A stretch of 15,150 nucleotides of DNA from contig JACZUZ010000005.1 of the NCBI GenBank assembly GCA_022572905.1, positions 1 through 15,150 on the forward strand, written 5' to 3'. Positions 1-7,182 of the stretch are shown here, piece after piece. The DNA comes from Candidatus Zixiibacteriota bacterium. Its GTDB lineage: Bacteria; Zixibacteria; MSB-5A5; GN15; JACZUZ01. Every line of letters begins with the position of its first letter. Position 1 is the first letter of the stretch. The notes under the pieces were generated by a model, which searched no databases, was not told where the DNA came from, and saw only the letters and a program-made list of their open reading frames with translations. A program made the position numbers and the translations under genes.

Positions 1-61
1 CATTCGCCACAATATTGAAGGCCTGCCCAAATACTTTTTGAATAATGTGTTCGTATATCAT
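1..61 (-). CDS. Possible 5' end of an unidentified gene, cut by the left window edge
   Basis: On the minus strand an ATG at 61-59 opens a frame that stays open to the window edge. It reads MIYEHIIQKVFGQAFNIVAN, an ordinary amphipathic protein start. It lies 32 bases downstream of the stop of the 82-residue ORF on the same strand, so the two could form an operon. Only a weak purine stretch (GTGAG) precedes the ATG. Twenty codons are too few to identify a family and could be open by chance. Confidence 0.35.
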   Translation of the reverse strand, partial: MIYEHIIQKVFGQAFNIVAN

Positions 62-93
62 TTTAGTCTCACAAGAAATCAATTCCGCTAAAA

Positions 94-342
94 TCAGGGA
101 TGAAGCTCTGGAAGATCCCCATCCTCTGATTCCTGCAGAGGTTCAATTGTAAGAGACGACTCTCCGACACTTGTCAAGCCTTCCATACGCTGGCTAAGGA
201 AGTTCTGAGTGGAAATCCACTGATGAGACAAATCGAGCACTTCCTTTTCATCAACATCGGAGTCCCAGTCAAGAGCTATCGAGTCAAACTCTTGGCCGTC
301 GATTGTGACATCATCCATTGTCAATGTGAACCGTACACGCAT
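94..342 (-). CDS. Small acidic hypothetical protein, 82 aa
   Basis: The frame runs from ATG to TGA and encodes 82 residues. An AAAGGA ribosome site lies 8 bases before the ATG, which supports a real start. The protein has about twenty Asp/Glu against four Lys/Arg, so it is strongly acidic and should be soluble and cytoplasmic. The N-terminal half reads like beta strands (RVRFTLTMDDVTIDGQEFDS) and is followed by a helix-like stretch (VDEKEVLDLSHQWISTQNFL). There is no signal peptide, membrane segment or Cys motif. I do not recognise the family. A possible second gene starts 32 bases downstream. A small hairpin (CGAATC/GATTCG, 379-397) and another (ACGGA/TCCGT, 452-466) lie in the upstream region. 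Confidence 0.55.
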   Translation of the reverse strand: MRVRFTLTMDDVTIDGQEFDSIALDWDSDVDEKEVLDLSHQWISTQNFLSQRMEGLTSVGESSLTIEPLQESEDGDLPELHP

Positions 343-545
343 TTTGAATTTCCTTTAAAGTTCCTTAGCAAACTCTTGCGAATCGCACCCCGATTCGAAA
401 TCCCCGACTAGAAATTCTCCGAGCGACTTAATAGGCGCGAACTTCCTATCCACGGATTAACTCCGTTCCAAACCCCGTAATTTGCAATGAGGGCGCCAAC
501 GCCAAGGAAAGAACGTGAAACTCGGACAACTTCTTGCCAGAGAAT

Positions 546-599
546 AAGTTCCAAACTCATAAAATTCGCCTGCATTCCGGAAAATGACTATTGGAACTT
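546..599. repeat. 9-bp perfect inverted repeat with nested hairpin
   Basis: AAGTTCCAA at 546-554 is perfectly complementary to TTGGAACTT at 591-599. The 36-base interior contains a second small hairpin, CATT/AATG, around the palindrome TTCCGGAA. The nesting would fit a structured RNA or a DNA cruciform, but a 9-bp repeat at this spacing can also arise by chance. No promoter or gene is clearly attached to it. Confidence 0.3.
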
Positions 600-698
600 C
601 AGTTAGTGTGGGGATTCACCTATAGCTGGGGAGAGCAAATAGATATGGCGTCACCAAATTTTCTGATCTGGAGAGGGTGATACTGGTAGTAGATGGAC

Positions 699-736
699 AA
701 AAAAACCGCCGGAATTCGATGAATGAATTCAGGCGG
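699..736 (-). terminator. Rho-independent terminator, leftward transcription
   Basis: Read on the minus strand the RNA forms a stem of CCGCC and GAATTC pairing with GAATTC and GGCGG, with one internal mismatch (711/731) and a 7-base loop at 718-724. It is followed directly by seven U (A-run at 699-705 on the plus strand). This is a textbook intrinsic terminator. It lies one base past the stop of a doubtful 75-residue minus-strand ORF and more than 700 bases past ubiE, so it ends either a small local transcript or a long 3' tail of the menaquinone operon. Confidence 0.8.
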
Positions 737-737
737 C

Positions 738-965
738 TTATATAATACTGCGTGTTGGTTTGCGACGATTTTTCAGACGCTCACCAGTCGGATATGGTAC
801 CAGACGCAAAATCCTTTTTCGCGAGTCAAAGTTCAGTATTGTTTTGTCTCGTCGCGAAACAATCAATCCCTGATCTTTCTGGTATCCATCCGCGCTGGGA
901 TTTCTCGAAGGAATCTCATCTTTCGATATCGCGTTCTTCAAACGTAAACGAACTTGTATCTCCAA
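738..965 (-). CDS. Doubtful basic 75-aa ORF just upstream of a terminator
   Basis: The frame starts with TTG, with AAGGA 8 bases upstream, and ends in TAA immediately before the terminator stem at 699-736. The product is 75 residues, basic and Arg/Lys-rich (for example VSRRDKTILNFDSRKRIL), with no signal peptide or known motif. In favour are the ribosome site and the adjacent terminator. Against are the TTG start, the lack of any family resemblance and overlapping open frames on the other strand. The same stretch could instead be a small untranslated RNA ending at the terminator. Confidence 0.3.
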   Translation of the reverse strand: MEIQVRLRLKNAISKDEIPSRNPSADGYQKDQGLIVSRRDKTILNFDSRKRILRLVPYPTGERLKNRRKPTRSII

Positions 966-1303
966 ATCGCTTATCCTTCAAAAACACGAGACTCTGTTGC
1001 TACAGGTTGTGATCCTTTAAGACAGACTACACCTCAGAGCGAAAGCGAAATCCCTTCTAACAGGGCCATATATATGGGAGAGAGCTTTACAAATTTTCTA
1101 ACTCTCATCTCGTAAACCCGGATTTACCGAGTTCATTAGGCCCTTCGCGCACAACTTACACAGGCGAAAGTCGTGCGACGTTTACAGCATACTCTCCCCT
1201 CCTTCCTGATTGGGTGGGAAATGCGCCCAAGGCGGTTTCCTCTGAAATATTTTATGAGTTGACATAAGTCTTCCTTAATCCTTTGGCTATCCCAAGACGT
1301 TAT

Positions 1304-1318
1304 TCGCTCTGAGAGCGA
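1304..1318. promoter_or_regulatory. 15-bp palindrome, operator-like
   Basis: TCGCTCT-G-AGAGCGA is a perfect inverted repeat with a one-base centre. It lies 45 bp downstream of a TTGACA-like box (1259-1264) and 30 bp upstream of a strong ribosome site preceding a short plus-strand ORF. TATAGA/TAGAAT-like -10 sequences occur at 1320-1327 directly beside it. The arrangement resembles a repressor site over a promoter, but no matching -35 is well placed and the motif is not one I recognise. Confidence 0.25.
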
Positions 1319-1348
1319 CTATAGAATTAGCGCTGTTGAGGAAAGAAA

Positions 1349-1408
1349 ATGGATCGCGGGATTTTACGACTTGCCATAATCGTTATTAGTGCGGCGACAG
1401 TTCTCTGA
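1349..1408 (+). CDS. Possible 19-aa hydrophobic peptide or truncated gene start
   Basis: A plus-strand ATG is preceded at 3 bases by GAGGAAAG, one of the strongest ribosome sites in the window. The frame encodes MDRGILRLAIIVISAATVL and then TGA. The peptide has the form of a signal-peptide start (charged n-region, then a hydrophobic core) with nothing following. After the stop, the same frame continues only about 16 codons. It could be a leader peptide, a small membrane peptide or the remnant of a lost secreted-protein gene. A weak hairpin with four or five T (1473-1489) lies downstream, inside ubiE. It may be chance. Confidence 0.25.
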   Translation: MDRGILRLAIIVISAATVL

Positions 1409-1460
1409 TTACAACTTAGAGCGATTGTGGATTCTTGTCAAGAGCAAATAGCCTCGTAGG

Positions 1461-2234
1461 TCAGCCAGGCTCACCCTCTGAGGGTTTTTGAGCGATGTAA
1501 AGATTTACTATTCCCAGAGTAAGGGGAATTACTCGAACCGGCGCAAATCCTGCGTCGCGGACGACATTCGCGAATTTTTCACCGTAGGGAAAGACCTCTA
1601 TGCTCTCATGGAAGTATTTATAAGCGATCGACTCTCCGCTTACTAATTTCCCGACAAAAGGAATGATTAGCCTGCTATAGAAATAATAGAAACCCCGCAT
1701 GAGAGGCGAATTGGGCAAGGCCGATTCAAGAATAGCGAGCCTCCCTCCGGGGACCAGTATTCTGTGGATCTCGCCAAGAGCTTTCGGAACGTCGTTGATG
1801 TTTCTTACTCCCATACAAACACAGCAGTGATCTACCGAGATATCGTCCAAGGGCAGACAGGTGGCGTCGGCCTGCAGATAGGTGATTTTTTCTTTATTGA
1901 TATTTCTCTCGGCTTTTTTGGACATGCGTTCAAGCATTTCTTGCGCAAAGTCCAGCCCAATAACTTCGCGGCATTTCCCGTCGCTCTGTTTCAATATCTC
2001 GAATGTGATATCTCCGGTTCCACAACACAAATCGAGAATTCGCTTATCTCGTAGATCGCCCAGCGCTTTTACGGAAATTCTCCTCCAGCGCTTATCAAGA
2101 TTCAGTGAAAGCAAATGGTTCAGAAAATCATAAGTTGGAGTGATACGATTAAACATAGAGCGGATTTTTTCCGTCTCCTGTTCCGGACGAACCGAAAGAT
2201 TTTCTGTGGATTGGTTTTGATCTTCAGTAGACAT
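1461..2234 (-). CDS. ubiE: Demethylmenaquinone methyltransferase (UbiE/MenG)
   Basis: This is a class I SAM-dependent methyltransferase of 257 aa, the usual family length. It would carry out the last step of menaquinone synthesis, methylating demethylmenaquinone on the naphthoquinone ring. Visible marks are the UbiE signature YDFLNHLLSLNLDKRWRR at about residues 35-52, SAM motif I LDLCCGTGDITFE near 67-79, the acidic residue of motif II (GLDFAQEML near 93), QADATCLPLDD near 121-131 and the family segment MGVRNINDVPKALGEIHRIL near 141-160. It has no membrane segment. It is the last gene of the leftward menaquinone cluster, 21 bp after the prenyltransferase, with a weak GAGAG ribosome site 8 bases before its ATG. 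In a menaquinone-only setting it is best called MenG. Whether it also serves ubiquinone cannot be told from sequence. Confidence 0.95.
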   Translation of the reverse strand: MSTEDQNQSTENLSVRPEQETEKIRSMFNRITPTYDFLNHLLSLNLDKRWRRISVKALGDLRDKRILDLCCGTGDITFEILKQSDGKCREVIGLDFAQEMLERMSKKAERNINKEKITYLQADATCLPLDDISVDHCCVCMGVRNINDVPKALGEIHRILVPGGRLAILESALPNSPLMRGFYYFYSRLIIPFVGKLVSGESIAYKYFHESIEVFPYGEKFANVVRDAGFAPVRVIPLTLGIVNLYIAQKPSEGEPG

Positions 2235-2255
2235 GGTTATGCTCTCGTTTTTCGA

Positions 2256-3212
2256 TCAATTTACCACGAAGTAAACGACCAGAGTTAAGGCGGCGAAGAT
2301 AACGCCCAGCCATCCGTTGGCCGTAAAGAAGGCCACGCTCAGCTTTGACAAATCATTTTCGGAAACCAATGTATGCTGGCGTATGAGAAGCGCCAGAGCG
2401 GGGGTTAGCGCCAGATACGACCAGAGAGGAAATCCAAACTCGCCATACAAAGCGACCATCAAGAGTGCGCATAAGAAATGTGACGCTCTCGACACGAACA
2501 GCGCTTTTCTTATCCCGAATTTAGCTGGAATTGACTCGAGTCCTTCCCGTCGATCAAACTCAACATCAGCCAGAGAATATAGAATATCGAAACCTGCAAC
2601 CCAGAACAAAACAATGGCGGTCATAATAAACGGAACCACCGATAGCGGCGCTCCCACGGCAAGCCAGGCCGCGCCCGGCGAAATACCCAAAGCCAGCCCC
2701 AGGATGGCATGCGAAAGCCAGGTGAACCTTTTGGTGTACGAGTAGCCCAGAATTAGAGCCAACACGGGGAATGACAAAACTCCGCAAATGCTATTCAAAG
2801 CGAAAGCGCTAACCACAAAAAAGAGCGACGAAAGCGCCACCAACCAACCAGCGGCGGTTTTTGATACGGCGCCGGTCACAAGCTCACGCAACGATGTCCG
2901 CGGGTTGCGGCTATCGTACTTTAGATCGGCCACGCGGTTGAATGACATTGCCGCTGTTCGGGCCGATGTTAGAGCAATAATTATCAATGCAATTGTCTTT
3001 ATGCCGGGAACTCCGCCAGAACCGATCAGAGTCGCCATAATTACAAAAGGCAATGAGAATACAGTATGCTCAATCCGCACCAGCGAGGCAAGATTTGCAG
3101 CGGCGCCCCGCGATTGTTTGGCAATCTCAGCTTCGGGTTTGTTTGATTCCGGCTCAAGAACGCTTTCTGTCTCTGGGGCTGTCAATGTTTCCCATGTTTC
3201 GCGATCTGTCAT
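2256..3212 (-). CDS. mqnP: UbiA-family prenyltransferase (MqnP-like)
   Basis: This is an integral membrane prenyltransferase of 318 aa. After a polar N-terminal tail of about 40 residues come several hydrophobic segments. The first Asp-rich motif, NRVADLKYD (N92, D96, D100), and the second, DVEFD (D216, D220), bind Mg-diphosphate in UbiA enzymes. The family relative 4-hydroxybenzoate polyprenyltransferase is similar. In this setting the acceptor is most likely 1,4-dihydroxy-6-naphthoate made by MqnD, the step attributed to MqnP in the futalosine route. Its ATG overlaps the ubiX stop by four bases (ATGA), indicating translational coupling. The substrate is inferred from neighbours. The family assignment itself is firm. 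The acidic, Glu-rich first 35 residues are longer than usual. Confidence 0.9.
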   Translation of the reverse strand: MTDRETWETLTAPETESVLEPESNKPEAEIAKQSRGAAANLASLVRIEHTVFSLPFVIMATLIGSGGVPGIKTIALIIIALTSARTAAMSFNRVADLKYDSRNPRTSLRELVTGAVSKTAAGWLVALSSLFFVVSAFALNSICGVLSFPVLALILGYSYTKRFTWLSHAILGLALGISPGAAWLAVGAPLSVVPFIMTAIVLFWVAGFDILYSLADVEFDRREGLESIPAKFGIRKALFVSRASHFLCALLMVALYGEFGFPLWSYLALTPALALLIRQHTLVSENDLSKLSVAFFTANGWLGVIFAALTLVVYFVVN

Positions 3213-3799
3213 TTGGAAACCTGACCCGACCAGGGAGAAAGCAACCTTTCCAAACCCATTTTTACTAATACTCTATCGATTACACTATCAACTAAGTCTG
3301 CGATAGAGGAAGGCTTTCTATAAAATGAAGGCGAAGCCGGTAAGATGTGCGCTCCGTATATTGATAACAGTTTCATGTTTTCAAGAAGAGGCGGCGAGTA
3401 GGGCGATTCACGCGGTATAAGAATGAGGGGCCATTTTTCTTTAAGCGCCACAGCCCCAACTCGACAAATCAAATTATTTCCAACACCATTGGCGACAGCC
3501 CCCAGCGTGTTGGACGAACATGGGCATATCACAACAGAGCCGAGTACGAATGAACCGGAAGCCACACTGGCGCCAATTTCTCCTATACCGTGAAGCGTTA
3601 CATCTCTACCGCTAACCAAACTTTTGACGCTTAAATTGAGTTCTTCCTTTAACACAATTTTTCCTGCGTCTGACACTATTAAGTGGACCGGGATTTTTCT
3701 TTCTGACAGAACTTCCAATAGCCTGACCGCGTAGATCACTCCGGAGGCGCCTGTTACGCAAACTGCGACTGGTTTTGCTTCTATTGTTCTTGTTTTCAT
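3209..3799 (-). CDS. ubiX: Flavin prenyltransferase UbiX
   Basis: The 196-aa product is the typical length for UbiX/Pad1. These enzymes join dimethylallyl phosphate to FMN, giving the prenylated flavin used by UbiD-type decarboxylases. Diagnostic segments are VCVTGASGVIYAVRLLEVL near 13-31, the flavin-binding ICPCSSNTLGAVANGVGNNLICR near 91-113, PLILIPRESPYSPPLLENM near 124-142 and SFYRKPSSIADLVDSVIDRVL near 158-178. Its start overlaps the amidohydrolase stop by four bases and its stop overlaps the next start, so it is translationally coupled on both sides. It serves the decarboxylation step of menaquinone synthesis, although the partner UbiD-type decarboxylase is not in this window. Confidence 0.93.
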   Translation of the reverse strand: MKTRTIEAKPVAVCVTGASGVIYAVRLLEVLSERKIPVHLIVSDAGKIVLKEELNLSVKSLVSGRDVTLHGIGEIGASVASGSFVLGSVVICPCSSNTLGAVANGVGNNLICRVGAVALKEKWPLILIPRESPYSPPLLENMKLLSIYGAHILPASPSFYRKPSSIADLVDSVIDRVLVKMGLERLLSPWSGQVSK

Positions 3800-5091
3800 G
3801 ATCCGGCTCTTATTTTTAGCGAGGCTCCGGCCAAGCAGGTTATGGTCTTATCCCCGGCCTCTATCAGAACTTCAAATAAATCTTTATCGCTCTCGCAGTC
3901 AACTTCGCTTGAAAACACGCCAGGAGATTTTCCCGCCACGAGTTTGCCCAGCGAGTCAGCATAATCCAGAACGGAGGCTCCGCCAACTGTGGCCATCCGC
4001 CAGACATGCTCAGGGGCAAGACCCTGATTCTGCCTGAGCGACTCGCGCATTTCCTGGAACATATTCAAATCCGAATTAGAGCCGAGCGAGTCGGTCCCCA
4101 ATCCAATTCGAACTCCCGTCTTCAGCAGATTTTCAGTATGCGCGCGTCCAACTCCGATATATTCGTTCGATGACGGACAAAGCGCTACTCGGCAATTGTA
4201 CTTCTTAATAATGTTCAGATCGTCTTCCGTAAGATGAACCATGTGAACCAAAATCGTTTTCGCTGAAAGCGTCCCGAGGCTTTCAAGGTATTGAACAGGT
4301 GTCATTCCGGGCGCATTCCAGGAAGAATCGACGCGTCCTATCTTGCGCAGTCGCTCACGCCAGGGACCTGTACCCGATTCTAATAGTTCTAGTTCCTCTA
4401 TCCCTTCGGCGGCGTGTATTGATGTCAGATTCGGCCCAGTTGTGAGCTCTTTGAGTAGTGTTGCGCTTGTCGTATGCGGCGCGTGCGGCGCGCTGTGAAT
4501 TGTAAAAGCGTCCGCGCAGAGGCCCAATGATTCTTTTAGCTTTTGCAATTCGTTTTCTGCGTTACCGCGCCATCTTTTGAATTCGCACAGAATTTCATTC
4601 GCTTCACTTTCAAGAAAACCCATCTCTTCGGCGAAGAACCGGCATAACAAACCCGAACGCACTATGGGACAAAGCGAATGAGCGCTATTTGAAATTTCTC
4701 CCAACGCCACAGTTCCGGTCTCTTTCAATCTCTTAAGCGCCGAATCAATATCACGCAATCTCTCTCTGTCGGGGCGAGCGCGGTGACGCGGTGTTGTGTT
4801 TTTTACCCAGTCTACCATTGAGCCGCGTTCGAAATCCACACTCACCGACGGTGGAAACGCGGTATGGCAATGGCTGTTTACTAAACCCGGATATATTACG
4901 CTCTCGCCGAGATCGACTGTTTCGCAGTCGCGGGATTTTTCGCTTCGCCAGCGCGAGAAGTCAGTCCTGGAACCAACAAAGTTTACTACGTTTCCGCAAA
5001 GCTCAAGCGCTCCATTCTCGACTATTCCCGCTGGAGTTAGTATCCACCGGGCGAAATATATTCGCGAGGAATTGTCAATTGGTCTATTCAC
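3796..5091 (-). CDS. mqnX: Amidohydrolase, probable aminofutalosine deaminase
   Basis: This 431-aa member of the metal-dependent amidohydrolase superfamily resembles the TrzN/AtzB/SsnA and S-adenosylhomocysteine deaminase branch. The metal ligands are visible: HCH at 74-76 after a VIYPGLVNSH strand, PHAPH at about 202-206, SIHAAE with H226 and E229, and GLGTDSLGSNSDLNMFQEMR with D334. Sitting between mqnD and ubiX, it most likely deaminates the adenine of aminodeoxyfutalosine to give futalosine, as known enzymes of this superfamily do. It starts with GTG and shows no clear ribosome site. It follows mqnD by about 60 bp and overlaps ubiX by four bases. A general adenosine or guanine-type deaminase role cannot be excluded from sequence. 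The family is certain and the substrate is inferred. Confidence 0.82.
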   Translation of the reverse strand: MNRPIDNSSRIYFARWILTPAGIVENGALELCGNVVNFVGSRTDFSRWRSEKSRDCETVDLGESVIYPGLVNSHCHTAFPPSVSVDFERGSMVDWVKNTTPRHRARPDRERLRDIDSALKRLKETGTVALGEISNSAHSLCPIVRSGLLCRFFAEEMGFLESEANEILCEFKRWRGNAENELQKLKESLGLCADAFTIHSAPHAPHTTSATLLKELTTGPNLTSIHAAEGIEELELLESGTGPWRERLRKIGRVDSSWNAPGMTPVQYLESLGTLSAKTILVHMVHLTEDDLNIIKKYNCRVALCPSSNEYIGVGRAHTENLLKTGVRIGLGTDSLGSNSDLNMFQEMRESLRQNQGLAPEHVWRMATVGGASVLDYADSLGKLVAGKSPGVFSSEVDCESDKDLFEVLIEAGDKTITCLAGASLKIRAGS

Positions 5092-5151
5092 ATGTGGGAA
5101 GATGCGCTACCGAGGGCGAAAAGGAAAGGGGCGAGCTTTGGCCCATTTGTT

Positions 5152-5997
5152 TTAGGCGAAGTCTAGTTCGTATTTATCGGTGATTAGTCCGGCGGTTTCG
5201 CCGTCAGTAAGGAAGCGTTTGATCGCCTCACGGCCCTTTGATCCGTAATCGATTGTGTAATCGTTGACATACATGCCAATAAATTTATCAGCCAACTCAA
5301 GCGACAGGTCGCGACCAAACTCCAGCGCATATTCGGCCGCTTCCGCTCTATTATCCAGAGAGAATTGAATTGACTCGCGGAGCTTGGCCGAAAGCCGCGA
5401 GATTTTCTCTTTGCCCAAATCGCGGCGCACACAATTGCCACCCAGAGGTAATGGCAGCCCGTTGGTGTGTTTGTTCCACCATTCTCCCAAGTCCAGAATT
5501 TTCTTCAATCCGGACTTGGCGTAGGTCAGTTGACCTTCGTGAATAATCAGGCCGACGTCGACCTTTCCTTCGCTAACTTCTGAAATGATTTTGTCAAAAG
5601 GAGTGACTTCGTATTTGAATTCGCCTATCGCTAGAGTCAGCGCGAGAAACGCTGAAGTCATCGTTCCCGGAACGGCTATTTTCATATTATTTTTTGCATC
5701 GCTTAATTCTTCAATGCGAAAATTTTCTCGCGCCACTACCATTGGCCCGTAATTGTCGCCCATTGAACCGCCAGATCCGAGGAGGGCGTAAAGATGGGCG
5801 ACTTTGGGATAAGCGTGAATTGATATGGCAGTTACTTCAAGCTCGCCGCGTTCGGCGCGATGATTCAGCGATTCTATATCTTCCAGAACATGTTCAAATG
5901 TAAACTCGCCCGGATCGATTTTTTGTTTGGCGAGCGCATAGAACATGAATGCGTCATCAGGATCAGGAGAATGCCCCAAACGTATATGTGTTTTCAT
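5152..5997 (-). CDS. mqnD: 1,4-dihydroxy-6-naphthoate synthase MqnD
   Basis: The 281-aa soluble enzyme has a periplasmic-binding-protein-like fold and turns cyclic dehypoxanthine futalosine into 1,4-dihydroxy-6-naphthoate. Hallmarks are the opening LGHSPDPDDAFMFYAL (residues 7-22), SIHAYPKVAHLYALLGSGGSMGDNYGP near 59-85, AVPGTMTSAFLAL near 108-120 and VGLIIHEGQLTY near 148-159. His153 in the last segment corresponds to the His proposed to be catalytic in characterised MqnD. The later LPLPLGGNCVRRDLG is also typical. It lies about 34 bp after mqnC with an AT-rich spacer and no obvious ribosome site before its ATG. Length and motif order match the family closely. Confidence 0.95.
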   Translation of the reverse strand: MKTHIRLGHSPDPDDAFMFYALAKQKIDPGEFTFEHVLEDIESLNHRAERGELEVTAISIHAYPKVAHLYALLGSGGSMGDNYGPMVVARENFRIEELSDAKNNMKIAVPGTMTSAFLALTLAIGEFKYEVTPFDKIISEVSEGKVDVGLIIHEGQLTYAKSGLKKILDLGEWWNKHTNGLPLPLGGNCVRRDLGKEKISRLSAKLRESIQFSLDNRAEAAEYALEFGRDLSLELADKFIGMYVNDYTIDYGSKGREAIKRFLTDGETAGLITDKYELDFA

Positions 5998-6031
5998 AAT
6001 TCGAAAAAACCAAAGAGGTAAAATAAATTAG

Positions 6032-7153
6032 TTATGCCGAGAGAGCGATTTCCCGCGCGGGCAGTCTATCGGTCAGCGTATCTTTGGGAGGGAACGCTTC
6101 GTAGGAGTCGTCGCGAATTTTTGCGGTAAACCCACTCTCCTCTATTAAGCGACAGAGTTCTTTTTCGTCAATCAAGTTATTCGCTCCGGCGGCGCTGACA
6201 ACATTCTCCTCTATCATCGTTGAGCCGAAATCATCCGCCCCGAAATAGAGCGACGTTTGCCCGATCTGTGATCCTTGCGTGACATAGGAAAGCTGAACAT
6301 GCTTTATATTGTCCAGATAAATTCTGGCAACCGCCAGCGTGCGTATGTAATCCCATGAATCGGTTTCATGAATTTTGCCTTCAAGGGCCGTGTTGCCCGG
6401 CTGGAAAGTCCAGGGGATAAATGACGTAAATCCGCTTGCTTCGTCCTGCAGGTTGCGAATTCTCTCGAGATGCTCCACGCGTTCATCAAGAGTTTCACCC
6501 ACGCCGAGCATCATAGTCGCCGTTGTGGGAAGTTTGCGCTCGTGACATTTGCGCATGACGTCCATCCATTCGTCGGAATCGCATTTGCGCGGAGAGATTC
6601 TGTTTCGCGTTTTGTCTGTCAGGATTTCCGCTCCGCCACCGGGCATTGAATCCAAACCGGCGACAATTAATCTGTCAAGCGTTTCATCGATAGAAATTTT
6701 TGACACTTCGGCGATATGGCAGACTTCCGGCGGGCCAAGCGCGTGATTGCGAATCTTATGATTATCTTTAATGTGTCGGAACATGCGTTCATAGAATTCA
6801 ATGCCGAGTTTTTCGTTGTGACCGCCCTGAAGGAGTATGCGGGTTGCGTGAAGTTCAAGCGCCTCGTTGATTTTTTGTGAGATTTCCTCGAACGACAGAG
6901 TGTATCCGTCGCTATGCTTTTCTGTGCGATAGAAAGCGCAAAATTTGCAAAACACATTACAAATATTCGTGTAATTGATATTGCGGTCGACGATATAGGT
7001 TACAACGCGCTCGGTGTTATTGCGAAAACGAACCATACTCGCCAATCGCCCGAGTTCATGCAACGGCGCGTCCTTAAGCAAGGTCAACGCATCAGTAGAA
7101 TTGATTCGATCACCGCTTTCGACCAGTCTTGATATTTGCGCGACAGGATTCAT
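6032..7153 (-). CDS. mqnC: Cyclic dehypoxanthine futalosine synthase MqnC (radical SAM)
   Basis: This 373-aa radical SAM enzyme cyclises dehypoxanthine futalosine through a 5'-deoxyadenosyl radical. The CxxxCxxC cluster motif is CNVFCKFC (C65, C69, C72), followed by AFYRTEKHSDGYTLS. Further typical parts are ILLQGGHNEKLGIEFYE near 105-121, DSMPGGGAEIL near 168-178, a TMMLGVGET segment and FIPWTFQPGNT. It is distinguished from MqnE in this cluster by its ILLQGG and WTFQPGNT segments. The gene lies between mqnA and mqnD, 29 bp after mqnA. The ATG has no clear Shine-Dalgarno, so it may rely on coupling to upstream translation. Confidence 0.95.
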   Translation of the reverse strand: MNPVAQISRLVESGDRINSTDALTLLKDAPLHELGRLASMVRFRNNTERVVTYIVDRNINYTNICNVFCKFCAFYRTEKHSDGYTLSFEEISQKINEALELHATRILLQGGHNEKLGIEFYERMFRHIKDNHKIRNHALGPPEVCHIAEVSKISIDETLDRLIVAGLDSMPGGGAEILTDKTRNRISPRKCDSDEWMDVMRKCHERKLPTTATMMLGVGETLDERVEHLERIRNLQDEASGFTSFIPWTFQPGNTALEGKIHETDSWDYIRTLAVARIYLDNIKHVQLSYVTQGSQIGQTSLYFGADDFGSTMIEENVVSAAGANNLIDEKELCRLIEESGFTAKIRDDSYEAFPPKDTLTDRLPAREIALSA

Positions 7154-7182
7154 AGTATTCTGTAAGTTTTGCCTGTGTTTGA

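Larger units (their letters stand above)
343..1460. other. 1.1 kb gene-poor region
   Basis: No recognisable protein or tRNA gene is seen between the 82-residue ORF and the end of the menaquinone operon. Its more structured parts are listed separately: an inverted repeat at 546-599, a minus-strand intrinsic terminator at 699-736 with a doubtful ORF just upstream of it (738-965), a palindrome at 1304-1318 and a 19-codon ORF at 1349-1408. Further weak hairpins are CTCGTAAA/TTTACCGAG with one bulge (about 1109-1131) and TTGGGTG/CGCCCAA (1210-1230). The longer overlapping ORFs on both strands at about 720-1012 have no recognisable protein character. The region could hold small RNAs or decayed genes. 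Confidence 0.5.

Noticed and set aside
723..1012. Two overlapping plus-strand ORFs of 74 and 86 codons
   Set aside because: They overlap each other and the minus-strand ORF that ends at a terminator, and their products have no recognisable features.
1473..1489. Hairpin ACCCT-CTG-AGGGT followed by four T on the plus strand
   Set aside because: The stem is only 5 bp and lies within the last codons of ubiE. No clear plus-strand gene ends here, so a real terminator is unlikely.
2788..3306. 172-codon plus-strand ORF opposite the prenyltransferase
   Set aside because: It lies wholly antisense to the well-supported UbiA and UbiX genes and has no protein-family character, so it is a shadow frame.
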